Source: Gemmobacter serpentinus (GTDB lineage Bacteria > Pseudomonadota > Alphaproteobacteria > Rhodobacterales > Rhodobacteraceae). Taken from it: a stretch of DNA of 64,000 bases. The DNA lies in NCBI RefSeq assembly GCF_008973825.1, contig NZ_WCHR01000005.1, positions 124,001-188,000 on the forward strand. Direction: 5' to 3'. The notes beneath the pieces are model-generated. The model worked only from the letters and a program-made list of their open reading frames with translations, was not told where the DNA came from and ran no database searches. A program made the translations under genes and the position numbers. Shown one piece after another: positions 25,819 through 34,093 of this stretch (positions are counted from its first letter, which is position 1; each line of letters starts with the position of its first letter).

Positions 25819-26154
25819 ATGGCCCGCACCCCGCGCAGCAGCGCCGAAGAGACCGCAGCCCAAGACAATGCCCGGCTTGAGGCCGAAATTGCCACACTTC
25901 GCGAGGAACTCGCCCAGCTTGCCCGCACGATGGGCGATGCCGCCAGCTCCAACAAGGCGGCCTTTGTCGAGAATATCGAAGCCGGCGCCGAACGACTGCG
26001 TGCGCGTGGCGAGGCCGCGATGGAGGGTCTCCAGGACAGCGCGGAACAATGCATGGAAGACGCCCGCCTTTATGTGCGTGACAATCCGTTTACCGCCCTT
26101 GGCATCGCCGCCGGGGCCGGTCTGATCTTTGGTCTGCTGCTTGGACGCCGGTGA
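25819..26154 (+). CDS. DUF883 (ElaB/YqjD-like) membrane-anchored protein
   Basis: This 111-residue protein has a coiled-coil N-terminal region (ARLEAEIATLREELAQLARTM) and a single C-terminal transmembrane helix with the family ending NPFTALGIAAGAGLIFGLLL plus GRR. ElaB/YqjD proteins sit in the inner membrane and can bind ribosomes in stationary phase. I chose the third ATG (25819) because GAAGGA is correctly spaced from it; two upstream ATGs overlap the ribosome-binding site. It is 15 bp after the AI-2E-type transporter and coupled to the next gene. Confidence 0.85.
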   Translation: MARTPRSSAEETAAQDNARLEAEIATLREELAQLARTMGDAASSNKAAFVENIEAGAERLRARGEAAMEGLQDSAEQCMEDARLYVRDNPFTALGIAAGAGLIFGLLLGRR

Positions 26155-26564
26155 TGCTGAAACTGTTGATGGCGGTCGCCGCCGGTCAGGCAGCGAAATC
26201 GGCGGCGGATGCCGCAAAGCGCGCGGCGCTGATCGCGGTTGCGGGCTTTCTTGGCCTGATTGCCATGGGATTTGTGGTGGCGGCGGGCTTTATCGTCACG
26301 CTGCCACATCTGGGGCCTGCCGGCACCGCGCTGGCCTTTGGCGGCGGCTTCCTTGTGCTGGCGCTGATCGTGCTGTTGATCGCGCGCCCGCCGCGCCGCC
26401 GCCCTGGCGGGCTTGGCTATGGTTTGAATCCCGGCATGAATGTAGAGGCCGAGGCCGCAGCCGCCCTTGGGGCCGTGCCCAATGCCATCGCGAAAGCGCC
26501 CGGCACCGCGATGATGGCGGCCTTTGCGGGCGGGCTGATCCTTGCGCTACGTCTGCGCAAATAG
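26154..26564 (+). CDS. Small membrane protein, YqjE/holin-superfamily-like
   Basis: This 136-residue protein starts at an ATG overlapping the previous stop (TGATG). It has two long hydrophobic helices (AALIAVAGFLGLIAMGFVVA and ALAFGGGFLVLALIVLLIA), an Arg/Pro-rich turn and a third hydrophobic stretch at the C-terminus. Pairing with a DUF883 gene resembles the enterobacterial yqjD-yqjE arrangement. No other phage-like genes are near, so a lysis function is unlikely. Function unknown. Confidence 0.75.
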   Translation: MLKLLMAVAAGQAAKSAADAAKRAALIAVAGFLGLIAMGFVVAAGFIVTLPHLGPAGTALAFGGGFLVLALIVLLIARPPRRRPGGLGYGLNPGMNVEAEAAAALGAVPNAIAKAPGTAMMAAFAGGLILALRLRK

Positions 26565-26756
26565 GGCGCGCAGGCAGGGTTTTCATCCGCTCAAGTCAGA
26601 TTGCGCAAGCATCACACGCGCCGGGGGCCATGCCTCCCGGCGCGTTCGGCTGCGGTGCGGATAGATGTGGCGCTGATGGTTGTGCCAGGGAATCTTGCGT
26701 CCCCCGGATTCTGGGCGGCAAGAATACTCGCCGTCCTGACCTTCGCGCGCCTGCCG

Positions 26757-27407
26757 TCAGAACGGCACCGGCGCATTGAAGGTCTGGCTTTTGCCGGTTT
26801 CCGGGTGGCGCAGTCGCAGGCTTTCGGCATGAAGCATCATGCGCGGATAATCCAATGCCTCACCTGTCGCATAGATCGGATCGCCCAGGATCGGATGCCC
26901 CAGCGACAGCATATGCACCCGCAACTGATGGCTGCGCCCGGTCAGCGGCATCAGGCGCACGCGCGTCGTCTTGCCATCATGGCGCTGCACCCGCCAATCG
27001 GTGATCGCGGGCTTGCCGTTTTCATGGTTCACATGCTGGCGCGGGCGGTTCGGCCAATCGACGCAAAGCGGCAGATCCACTTGGCCCTCTTTCGGCTCCA
27101 GCAGGCCCCAGAGGCGCGCGAGGTAAATCTTCTTGGTCTGACGCTTCTCGAATTGCTGTCCCAGATGGGCCTGCGCCGCTTTGGTCAGCGCGAAGACCAT
27201 CACCCCGGATGTGTCGCAATCCAGACGATGCACCAGCAGCACCTCGGGGAACGGGCCGCGCAGCCGTTCGATCAGGCAGTCTTCCTTGCCCGGATCCTTG
27301 CCAGGCACCGACAGAAGGCCCGCAGGCTTGTCGACGATCAAGATCGCGCCGTCATGATGCAGGATCTGCAGCGGCACATCGGGTGGGTTATAGGCATAAG
27401 GTGGCAT
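26757..27407 (-). CDS. rluA: RluA-type pseudouridine synthase
   Basis: This 216-residue protein is close to E. coli RluA in length and motifs: YNPPDVPLQILHHD, VDKPAGLLSVPG, the catalytic motif HRLDCDTSG (Asp nucleophile-type residue) and PLTGRSHQLRVHMLSLGHPI. RluA makes pseudouridine in 23S rRNA and in position 32 of some tRNAs. There is no S4 domain, as expected for RluA. It is followed 16 bp upstream on the same strand by the LysE-family gene, which could be co-transcribed. Confidence 0.93.
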   Translation of the reverse strand: MPPYAYNPPDVPLQILHHDGAILIVDKPAGLLSVPGKDPGKEDCLIERLRGPFPEVLLVHRLDCDTSGVMVFALTKAAQAHLGQQFEKRQTKKIYLARLWGLLEPKEGQVDLPLCVDWPNRPRQHVNHENGKPAITDWRVQRHDGKTTRVRLMPLTGRSHQLRVHMLSLGHPILGDPIYATGEALDYPRMMLHAESLRLRHPETGKSQTFNAPVPF

Positions 27408-27423
27408 CAGCGGTCGGCCCCGG

Positions 27424-28044
27424 TCATTCCCAGACCATCCGCGCGGCCAGACCGCCGAACAGCACCGCCGCGATCTTGTTCAGCGCGCCCATGCGGCGGC
27501 CCAGCGCCTGCCCCGCCAACCCGGCGACCAGCCCATAGCCGCTGGTGATGACCATGCCGGTTGCGGTGAAGACTGCCCCCAGAACAAGGATCTGCTGCCA
27601 GACCGGGCCGCGCACCGGGTCGGTGAACTGTGGCAGGAAGGCCAGCACGAACAGCGCGACCTTGGGGTTCAGCGCATTGGTGACAAAGCCGCGCCACAGC
27701 GCCCGTGCCGGATGGGCGACCCCCTTGCCCGGCGCGGATGCCCCCGCATTCCAGCTTTTGAAGGCCAGGAAAAGCAGATAGCCCGCGCCCGCCCATTTCA
27801 GCCCAGTCAACGCCGCCGGATGCGCGGCCAGCAGCGCGCTGACCCCGATGGCCGCGAGCGAGACATGGAACAGCCCCCCAAGCCCCACCCCAAGGCCCGC
27901 CACAGCACCCGCCTTCGGCCCGCCTGCAAGCCCCGAGGCGGTGGCAAACATCACATCCGCCCCCGGCGTCAGGTTCAAGACGATCCCCGCGGCCAGAAAG
28001 GCCACCAGTTCGGCAGGAGGTACAAGGGCAAGAAGGTCGATCAT
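27424..28044 (-). CDS. LysE/RhtB family amino acid exporter
   Basis: This 206-residue inner-membrane protein has six hydrophobic segments and the family motifs NLTPGADVMFATASG near the N-terminus and NALNPKVALFVLAFLPQF in the middle. It likely exports an amino acid or homoserine lactone-like compound; the cargo cannot be told. The start at 28044 (MIDLLALVPP) is preferred over an ATG 45 bp upstream because it gives the standard N-terminus. The upstream region is a 40-bp tandem repeat array rather than a recognisable promoter. Confidence 0.9.
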   Translation of the reverse strand: MIDLLALVPPAELVAFLAAGIVLNLTPGADVMFATASGLAGGPKAGAVAGLGVGLGGLFHVSLAAIGVSALLAAHPAALTGLKWAGAGYLLFLAFKSWNAGASAPGKGVAHPARALWRGFVTNALNPKVALFVLAFLPQFTDPVRGPVWQQILVLGAVFTATGMVITSGYGLVAGLAGQALGRRMGALNKIAAVLFGGLAARMVWE

Positions 28045-28090
28045 ATGCGTCTCGGGCTGGGGAACTTGGATTTGGGTTTGGCGCGACAAT

Positions 28091-28204
28091 CCTGTGCGCG
28101 GCGCGAAAGATCAAGCCCCGGGGGGCGGGGCCTGTGCGCGGCACGAAAGATCAAGCCCTCCGGGGGCAGGGCCTCCGCGCGGCGTAGAAGATCAAGCCCC
28201 GTGG
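28091..28204. repeat. Three imperfect tandem copies of a ~40-bp repeat
   Basis: Units start at about 28091, 28131 and 28171. Each has the form CCTGTGCGCGGCGCGAAAGA then TCAAGCCCC and a GC-rich tail. The third unit runs into the 3' end of the ancestral GFA reading frame (the original stop is at 28192). The array fills the gap between the lysE-like start and the GFA gene. Confidence 0.8.
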
Positions 28205-28983
28205 CCCGCAGGAAGGTCGCCCTCAAACAGCGCACCCCCCTTGGGCAGCGGATCGTAATCGCCCCGGCTGGCCAGATGGATATGCGCGGTGATGCGGCCG
28301 CCCGTCGCGCCGTCGACCGCGCCTGCCTCGATGGCAAAGGCACCATCGGCCGTCCGGAATCACAGCTTGCCACCACAGGTGCCGCAAAATCCGCGCGCCG
28401 ATCCCTTCGGCCCGTGAAACACCCGCAGCGTGCTGTCTGCGTGCCAGTGAAGGGCAGCCTCATCTGCTTCAAAGCTGGCCGCAAAATGGCCAGAAAGCTT
28501 GCGGCATTGGATGCAATGACAGGCGGTGATCGGGCCGGCCGGTGCCGGCGCGTCAAAGGCACAGCCGCCGCACAGGCAAGCCACCTGCAAGGTCGCGCCC
28601 GGTGGATCATGGCGCGCGGTGCTGCCCGGATCATAATCGCTGCCGTCTTCGGTCAGGAAATGTTCCTCGATCCCGAGCCCGCTCGGGCCATCCAGCGCGC
28701 CCATGGCGATGGCGATGCGCCCCTGCCCCGCAGGCTCCCAGAACAGGAACGACCCGCATTGCCCGCAAAAGCCGCGCCTTGCCTGTGCGGTCGCCTGATA
28801 CCGGACCAATCCCTTGCCATCGGTCAGGCGAAACTGATCGAGCGGCACCCCGGTCGAGGCCCAGAGATGCCCGGATTGCTTCCGGCATTCGCGGCAATGG
28901 CAGATCACCACATCGCGCATTGGTGCCATGATCGCAAAGCGCACCGACCCGCAGAGACAGCTGCCAAGATGTTCAGACGGCAT
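28192..28983 (-). pseudogene. Double-domain GFA family protein broken by one in-frame stop
   Basis: From the ATG at 28983 the frame encodes 207 residues and meets TGA at 28360-28362. Without that stop the same frame continues for another 55 codons to a second stop at 28192, and the continuation is clearly family sequence (GKL-stop-FRTADGAF ... GRITAHIHLASRGDYDPLPK). The position is normally Trp (LWFR), so TGG to TGA is the simplest explanation. Two GFA-type zinc-binding domains are present (CLCGSVRF, CHCRECRKQSG, GFCGQCGS; then CLCGGCAF, CHCIQCRKLSG, GFCGTCGG). GFA-family proteins act on S-hydroxymethyl-glutathione-like thiol adducts or are uncharacterised. It overlaps the upstream reductase gene by 11 bp. 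Confidence 0.82.
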
Positions 28984-29425
28984 CGCGGAAGACCCGGTCC
29001 AGGATCGCGGATAGCTCGGCCAGATCGGTCTCGGTAAAGGCCGCCTCGGTGTCGCTGTCCAGATCAAGCACACCCAGCAACTGTCCTGCACCGTTGCGCA
29101 CCGGGATCACCAGCTCCGATCTGGTCGAAGAGGAACAGGCGATGTGGCCGGGGAAGGCCTCCACATCCGGGACAAGCTGCGCCCTGCCGCTGCGCGCTGC
29201 CGCCCCGCAAACCCCACGCGCGAACGGGATCACCAGGCAGCCATGGCCGCCCTGATAGGGCCCGATCTTCAAAACCTCTGGCGCGGTCACCCGGTAGAAC
29301 CCGGTCCAATCGCAAAACGGATGGCTGTGATGCAATTCGCATACCACGGTCGCCATCAGTGCCACAGTATCGGTCTCGCCATGGCACAGCGCCTCAATAC
29401 GCGCCGCGAGATCGGCATAATCCAT
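28973..29425 (-). CDS. msrC: Free methionine-(R)-sulfoxide reductase (GAF domain)
   Basis: This 150-residue single-GAF protein matches fRMsr, which reduces free L-methionine-(R)-sulfoxide. The three redox cysteines seen in E. coli fRMsr are all present: GHGCLVIPFARGVCG supplies two and FPGHIACSSSTRSE the third. The aromatic pocket residues (DWTGFY, LKIGPYQGG) are also there. Its stop codon lies inside the start of the GFA gene, so the two form a small thiol/oxidative repair pair, of which the second member is now interrupted. Confidence 0.9.
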   Translation of the reverse strand: MDYADLAARIEALCHGETDTVALMATVVCELHHSHPFCDWTGFYRVTAPEVLKIGPYQGGHGCLVIPFARGVCGAAARSGRAQLVPDVEAFPGHIACSSSTRSELVIPVRNGAGQLLGVLDLDSDTEAAFTETDLAELSAILDRVFRDAV

Positions 29426-29523
29426 CGTGATCGTCCTTTTTCTGCCACCGAAAGCATCGACGGTTACCGAATGCTAACGAACGGAGCCTAGCCTGCAAGC
29501 CTGACCGGCAGAAGGAAGCGCAT

Positions 29524-29880
29524 ATGGACCTTGAAGCGATCCCAACCCCCGACCTGCTGCTGGTGCGGGTGCTGTCAGAACGAATCGATGCGGCAGGCGC
29601 GATCCAGTTCAAGGACAGGATGCGTGAGCTTTCCGCCCCTCCGGGCGGCGTGGATGGCAACGCAGCCCGCATCCCGGTCTTGCTGGATATGTCGCGTGTC
29701 GGTTTCCTGGACAGCTCCGGCCTTGGGGCGGTGGTCGCGGTGATGAAATTGCTGGCCCCCCGCAGGTTGGAACTCGCGGCCCTGACCCCGACTGTCGAAA
29801 AGGTGTTTCGCCTGACCCGGATGGATTCGGTCTTCACCATTCATCCCGACCTGCCCGAACCGCTTCGGCATGTGGGTTGA
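29524..29880 (+). CDS. STAS-domain anti-sigma factor antagonist
   Basis: This 118-residue protein is a single STAS domain of the SpoIIAA/RsbV type. The phosphorylatable serine motif is present (FLDSSGLGAVVAVM, residues about 60-73). The ribosome-binding site GAAGGAAG precedes the ATG. It is followed at once by an ATP-binding anti-sigma-type kinase gene, so the pair is a partner-switching module: unphosphorylated STAS binds the kinase and frees its target. Confidence 0.9.
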   Translation: MDLEAIPTPDLLLVRVLSERIDAAGAIQFKDRMRELSAPPGGVDGNAARIPVLLDMSRVGFLDSSGLGAVVAVMKLLAPRRLELAALTPTVEKVFRLTRMDSVFTIHPDLPEPLRHVG

Positions 29881-29907
29881 ATGCTGTTCATTTCAGGGAT
29901 CATGCCC

Positions 29908-30330
29908 ATGGCCGACCTGACCATTCTTGTCGAAAGCGACCCGCTGGCGGTGCGTCACGCGCTGGTCTGCCTGCAGGAAGCGGCGCTGATGCAGGGCTTC
30001 GCCCCCGATCAGCGAGGCCGGATCGAGATCGTTCTGGCAGAGGCGCTGAACAACATCGTTGAACATGCCTATGCCGGAACGACGGGCCAGATCCGGCTGG
30101 AACTGTCCTTGCGCCCCGAAGGGCTGCTATGCCAGTTGCGCGACAGCGGCTGCCCGCTGCCCGATCTGCAACTGCCCCCCGGACAACTGGCCGCCTTTGA
30201 CGATTGCGACTTGCCCGAGGGCGGCTTCGGCTGGTTCCTGATTCGCACCCTGACCGCAGATTTGTGCTATCGCCGCGATGAGGGCCAGAATGAGCTTTGT
30301 TTCCTCGTTCCCGGCAATCCGCCGGATTGA
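29908..30330 (+). CDS. RsbW/SpoIIAB-like ATP-binding anti-sigma kinase
   Basis: This 140-residue HATPase_c protein has the N-box IEIVLAEALNNIVEHAY and a G1/G2-like region (LRDSGCPLPDLQ ... LPEGGFGWFLIRTL). It should bind ATP and phosphorylate the STAS protein encoded just upstream. The frame is open from 29881, directly after the STAS stop, but AGGGA is best spaced from the ATG at 29908 (MADLTILVESDP). Neither a sigma factor nor a PP2C phosphatase gene is next to it. Confidence 0.85.
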   Translation: MADLTILVESDPLAVRHALVCLQEAALMQGFAPDQRGRIEIVLAEALNNIVEHAYAGTTGQIRLELSLRPEGLLCQLRDSGCPLPDLQLPPGQLAAFDDCDLPEGGFGWFLIRTLTADLCYRRDEGQNELCFLVPGNPPD

Positions 30331-30437
30331 TGCCGAATTTTCCAGCAAATCGATACGCTGCCACGAAAAGACCTGAATTCGCCCGCAAATCGGCCCCGGA
30401 TCCGCGTCAAGAAGGGGATGTAGCTGCATAAGGCTTC

Positions 30438-30483
30438 CCTCGGCACCGCGAGCAATGCCCCCACCCAGATCGCGGTGCCGAGG
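30438..30483. other. Perfect 13-bp inverted repeat
   Basis: CCTCGGCACCGCG and its exact complement CGCGGTGCCGAGG are separated by 20 nt. It lies between the anti-sigma kinase gene and the gamma-glutamyltransferase-family gene. No T-run follows, so it is not a standard terminator; it could be an mRNA-end hairpin or a protein site. Confidence 0.7.
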
Positions 30484-30540
30484 CTCTGACCCTTCCCAAG
30501 CCCGCTCGGCCTGCATAACCTCTCCAAGATCAGGGGGGAT

Positions 30541-32115
30541 ATGATGCGCGATTTCCAAAGCCCGGGCCGTTCGGCCGTCTTTGCCAACAATGGTGCCTGT
30601 GCCACCTCGCATCCGCTGGCGGCAAAGGTTGCGCTGGATGTGCTGCAGGCCGGGGGCAATGCCGCTGATGCGGCGATTGCGGGGGCGGTGCTGCTGGGGA
30701 TCTGCGAGCCGCAAATGACCGGGATCGGTGGCGATTGCTTCGTGCTGCTGAAACCCGCCGGATCGGAAGAGGTGATCGGGCTGAACGGATCAGGCCGCGC
30801 GCCCGCCGCGCTGACTGCCGACAATCTGCGTGCCAAGGGGCTGGACCGGATGCCGATCCATGGCATCGACACCGTTACCCTGCCCGGCGCGATGGATGCC
30901 TTTCTGGCCCTGAACAATCGCTTTGGCCAAAAATCGATGGCCGAGATCCTTGCCCCTGCCATCCATTATGCCGAGGAAGGCGTGCCGGTTGCGCCGCGCG
31001 TGGCCTTTGACTGGGCGGGCGATGCCGCCGTGCTGCAAGGTGATGCCCGCAAGTTTTACCTGCTGGATGGGGCCGCACCTCAAACCGGCCAGATCTTCCG
31101 GGCCCCCGGCCAGGCCGAGGTGCTGCGCCGCGTCGCCCGCGAGGGGCGCGCGGGCTTCTATGAGGGCGAGGTGGCCGAGGATATGATCGCCTCGCTGCGT
31201 GCCCTTGGCGGCGGCCACAGCCTTGACGATCTGGCGGCAGTGAAATCGGACTGGACCACGCCGATTTCTGCGTCTTATCAGGGCGTTGACCTGATCGAAC
31301 ACCCGCCGAATGGCCAGGGCGCAACAGCACTTTTGATGCTGAATATCCTCAGCCATTTCGACCTGAAACGCCTTGATCCCTTCGGCGCGCCCCGCGCCCA
31401 TCTGGAGGCAGAGGCGGCGAAACTGGCCTATGACGCGCGCAACCGCTTCATTGCCGACCCGACTGCGCGGATCGACCACTTGCTCGCGCCCGAAACCGCC
31501 GCGCGGTTGGCGGCCCTGATCGACCCGCGCCGCGCCCTGCCCGACCCGACCCCGCTGGCCGAGGCGGTGCACAAGGATACTGTCTATATCACCGTGGTCG
31601 ACCGCGACCGCATGGCGGTGTCGCTGATCTATTCGATCTTCTGGGCCTTTGGCGCGGGGTTGGCCTCCAGCCGGTTCGGGATCAATTTCCAGAACCGGGG
31701 GGCGGGGTTCAGCCTGGCACCGGGCCACCCGAATGAGGCCGCAGGCGGCAAGCGCCCGATGCATACGATCATTCCCGGCATCTTGGCCGAAGGTGGCCGC
31801 GTGACGATGCCCTTTGGCGTGATGGGCGGGGCTTATCAGCCCTGCGGACATGCACGGCTGGTCAGCAATCTGCGCGATTACGGCATGGATCTGCAAAGCG
31901 CCATCGACGCGCCGCGCTGCTTTGCCGGCGCAGACGGCTTCAAGGTGGAACATGGATACAAGCCGCAAATCCTTGAGGAATTGCGTGCCCTTGGCCATAG
32001 GCCGGTCCCGTCGGATGAACCTATCGGGGGCGCACAGGCCATTGTCCTGCATCCCTCCGGCGTGCTGGAAGCGGCATCCGACCCGCGCAAGGATGGCTGC
32101 GCGCTTGGCTATTGA
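30541..32115 (+). CDS. Gamma-glutamyltransferase family protein
   Basis: This 524-residue Ntn-hydrolase-type protein covers both GGT subunits. It has CATSHPLAAKVALDVLQAGGNAADAA at the N-terminus, GIGGDCFVLLKP, and PFGVMGGAYQPCGHARLVSNL near the C-terminus. No signal peptide is evident, so it is likely cytoplasmic. At the expected autocleavage site it reads HKDTVYITVVDRD. Aligned to E. coli NTTHYSVVDKD, the nucleophilic Thr position is Val and the Thr is one place earlier. Whether the protein self-cleaves is therefore open. The start may be either of two adjacent ATGs (30541, 30544) after AGGGGGG. Confidence 0.88.
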   Translation: MMRDFQSPGRSAVFANNGACATSHPLAAKVALDVLQAGGNAADAAIAGAVLLGICEPQMTGIGGDCFVLLKPAGSEEVIGLNGSGRAPAALTADNLRAKGLDRMPIHGIDTVTLPGAMDAFLALNNRFGQKSMAEILAPAIHYAEEGVPVAPRVAFDWAGDAAVLQGDARKFYLLDGAAPQTGQIFRAPGQAEVLRRVAREGRAGFYEGEVAEDMIASLRALGGGHSLDDLAAVKSDWTTPISASYQGVDLIEHPPNGQGATALLMLNILSHFDLKRLDPFGAPRAHLEAEAAKLAYDARNRFIADPTARIDHLLAPETAARLAALIDPRRALPDPTPLAEAVHKDTVYITVVDRDRMAVSLIYSIFWAFGAGLASSRFGINFQNRGAGFSLAPGHPNEAAGGKRPMHTIIPGILAEGGRVTMPFGVMGGAYQPCGHARLVSNLRDYGMDLQSAIDAPRCFAGADGFKVEHGYKPQILEELRALGHRPVPSDEPIGGAQAIVLHPSGVLEAASDPRKDGCALGY

Positions 32116-32121
32116 GGCAGA

Positions 32122-32445
32122 TCAGTTCAGATTAAACTGCAACGGGTAGCGGCCATCCTCAAAATCCCCGAACAGATCGCCCAGATCCGGGTGATCGACC
32201 GGCTCGCCGGTCTCGTCGGGGATCAGGTTCTGCTCCGAGACATAAGCCACATAGAAACTTTGGTCATTCTCGGCCAGCAGGTGATAGAATGGCTGATCGC
32301 GATCGGGGCGGCTATCCTCGGGGATGGCGGCATACCATTCCTCGGTATTGGAGAACATGGCGTCCACGTCAAAGACCACGCCGCGAAACGTGTGCTTGCG
32401 ATGCCGGAGCACCTGTCCGAGATGGTATTTGGCTTGCGTTTTCAT
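32122..32445 (-). CDS. hspQ: Heat shock protein HspQ
   Basis: This 107-residue protein has the HspQ/YccV (hemimethylated-DNA-binding fold) sequence: KYHLGQVLRHRKHTFRGVVFDVD, then PFYHLLAEN and YVSEQNLIPD. HspQ is an adaptor and specificity factor for Lon-type proteolysis in enterobacteria. Two tandem ATGs exist (32448, 32445). It is convergent with the GGT-family gene, with only 6 bp between their stop codons. Confidence 0.92.
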   Translation of the reverse strand: MKTQAKYHLGQVLRHRKHTFRGVVFDVDAMFSNTEEWYAAIPEDSRPDRDQPFYHLLAENDQSFYVAYVSEQNLIPDETGEPVDHPDLGDLFGDFEDGRYPLQFNLN

Positions 32446-32705
32446 CATCGATCAGTCCCCCGCAATCCTAATATTCCCTTCCGGGCCTGCCGTCTATCGG
32501 CGCGAGGGTGATTCGCGGGAAACAGTCTGTGCGGCGAAGCCCGACAAATGCGCCCTGCTGGTCAAGCTGACGGACATGCCAAAGGCACCGGGCCACAGGC
32601 GGCGGCACCTCGCGCAATTCTGATGCGGGCGGCGGTCGCCCCCCATTTCCACGGTCGGAAATTTGCCCTATCCTCACCGCTAATAACAAGACACGCGAGG
32701 GGCAG

Positions 32706-33290
32706 ATGAGCAGGTTTCTCCGTGCGTCGATACTTCTGTTGCTATTGGCCTCCTGCGGGGGGGGCAGCAATTTTTCGGCGCCGCGCAATCTGGATGACGC
32801 ATGTGCGCTGCTGCGCGAGCGGCCGGAATATTACCGCGCCATGAAGGCGACCGAACGTCGCTGGGGCGTGCCGGTGCATGTGCAGATGGCAACCATCCAC
32901 CAGGAAAGCAAATTCGTGGGCAATGCCAAGACCCCGCACCGTTTCGTGCTGGGCATCATCCCGATGGGGCGGCAAAGCACGGCCTATGGCTATAGTCAGG
33001 CGCTGGATGGCACCTGGGATGAATATCAGCAGGAAACCGGCAATCGCCGCGCCAAGCGCGACAGCATCCAGGATGCGACGGATTTCATGGGTTGGTATAT
33101 GCACGGCTCCGAACAACGCCTCGGCATTTCCAAGCTCGATGCCCGCAGCCAGTATCTGGCCTATCACGAGGGCCGCACCGGCTTTGCCAAGGGCAGCTAC
33201 AATGCGAAGTCCTGGCTGGTGGATGTGTCAAACCGCGTGCAACAGCGGTCCGAGCGCTATGCCGTGCAACTGGCGGCCTGCGGGCGGTAA
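32706..33290 (+). CDS. Lytic-transglycosylase-like lipoprotein
   Basis: This 194-residue protein has a lipoprotein signal (LLLLLASC, Cys about residue 17) followed by an SLT-like domain. The motif MATIHQESKF carries a candidate catalytic Glu, and YGYSQALDGTWDEYQ and LAYHEGRTGF match the later part of lysozyme-like folds. Cleavage of peptidoglycan in the periplasm is likely but not proven. It appears monocistronic and ends at a strong bidirectional terminator. Confidence 0.8.
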   Translation: MSRFLRASILLLLLASCGGGSNFSAPRNLDDACALLRERPEYYRAMKATERRWGVPVHVQMATIHQESKFVGNAKTPHRFVLGIIPMGRQSTAYGYSQALDGTWDEYQQETGNRRAKRDSIQDATDFMGWYMHGSEQRLGISKLDARSQYLAYHEGRTGFAKGSYNAKSWLVDVSNRVQQRSERYAVQLAACGR

Positions 33291-33324
33291 GCCCTCCCCC
33301 GCCTGTCAGACCTGCCCATCAATC

Positions 33325-33353
33325 AAAACGCCGCCCCAGGGGGCGGCGTTTTT
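33325..33353. terminator. Bidirectional intrinsic terminator
   Basis: The hairpin CGCCGCCCC/GGGGGCGGCG is flanked by AAAA on the left and TTTTT on the right. It sits between the convergent transglycosylase-like and LolA-like genes and could stop transcription from both sides. Confidence 0.85.
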
Positions 33354-33371
33354 GGCGCGCGGAGGGCTGGC

Positions 33372-33974
33372 CTATTTCTCGCGGCGGCGCATCTCGGCCT
33401 CAAAGGTGAAGGTCGAGGGCGGGTAATCCTTGCCCATCTGCATATCACCCAGGATCACCGTGGTCTGCGATCCGCCATTGTCATTGATGACCCATTGCCG
33501 AAGCGCCACCGGATTGGCGGTGAAGACCAGATCGATGGAGCCATATTCGGGATGTTCGGGATCTTGCGCCCGCACCAGCGTCTTGTTGCCGTCTTCCTTG
33601 TGCGACACCACCATCTTGGCGCGGCCAAGGTCGATATTGGCCCCCAGGATCAGGTTCAGCGGTGTGCGTTTCAGCGGATACTGTTCGGGCGGCTGGTTCG
33701 ATTTGCCATCGAATACCGCGACCTGTCCGCCCGAGGCCAGAACCAGATTGCGGTCGGGCGGCGCATATTCAAAGCGGACCCGGTTCGGGCGCTTGATGAA
33801 GATGCGCCCGGTGCCAATGGTGCCATCGGCATTGATCTGGGTGAAATCCGCCTCGGCTGTCTTCAGCCCGTTGAGATATTTGGAAATCGCGGCAAGCGAG
33901 ATCTTCTCGGCCTGCGCGGGAAGGGCGAAGGCCAGAAGGGCGAACGGGGCAAGGAGCGCGGTGCGACGGTTCAT
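33372..33974 (-). CDS. LolA-like outer-membrane lipoprotein carrier protein
   Basis: This 200-residue protein has a cleavable signal peptide (ending PAQA) and the LolA/LolB fold pattern: LNGLKTAEADFTQINADGTIGTGRIFIKRPNRVRFEY, GQVAVFDGKSNQ, and PEYGSIDLVFTANPVALRQW. LolA shuttles lipoproteins across the periplasm; two LolA-like proteins often coexist in this group, so I leave the symbol empty. Start at 33974; upstream in-frame codons do not give a signal peptide. Confidence 0.87.
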   Translation of the reverse strand: MNRRTALLAPFALLAFALPAQAEKISLAAISKYLNGLKTAEADFTQINADGTIGTGRIFIKRPNRVRFEYAPPDRNLVLASGGQVAVFDGKSNQPPEQYPLKRTPLNLILGANIDLGRAKMVVSHKEDGNKTLVRAQDPEHPEYGSIDLVFTANPVALRQWVINDNGGSQTTVILGDMQMGKDYPPSTFTFEAEMRRREK

Positions 33975-34093
33975 GCCCGCAATATAATCGCACACAAGGC
34001 TTTGTGCAGCCCCGTTCCGCAAAATGTGAGCGGCGGCTTGCCGCTTGTGAGCGCCTTGAAGCTGCGCCATTCTCCGCGCCGGAGGTGCCGCAT

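Noticed and set aside
26154-26564. A phage holin or prophage remnant, suggested by the holin-like membrane protein.
   Set aside because: No other phage genes are near, and pairing with a DUF883 gene fits a yqjD-yqjE-like chromosomal module.
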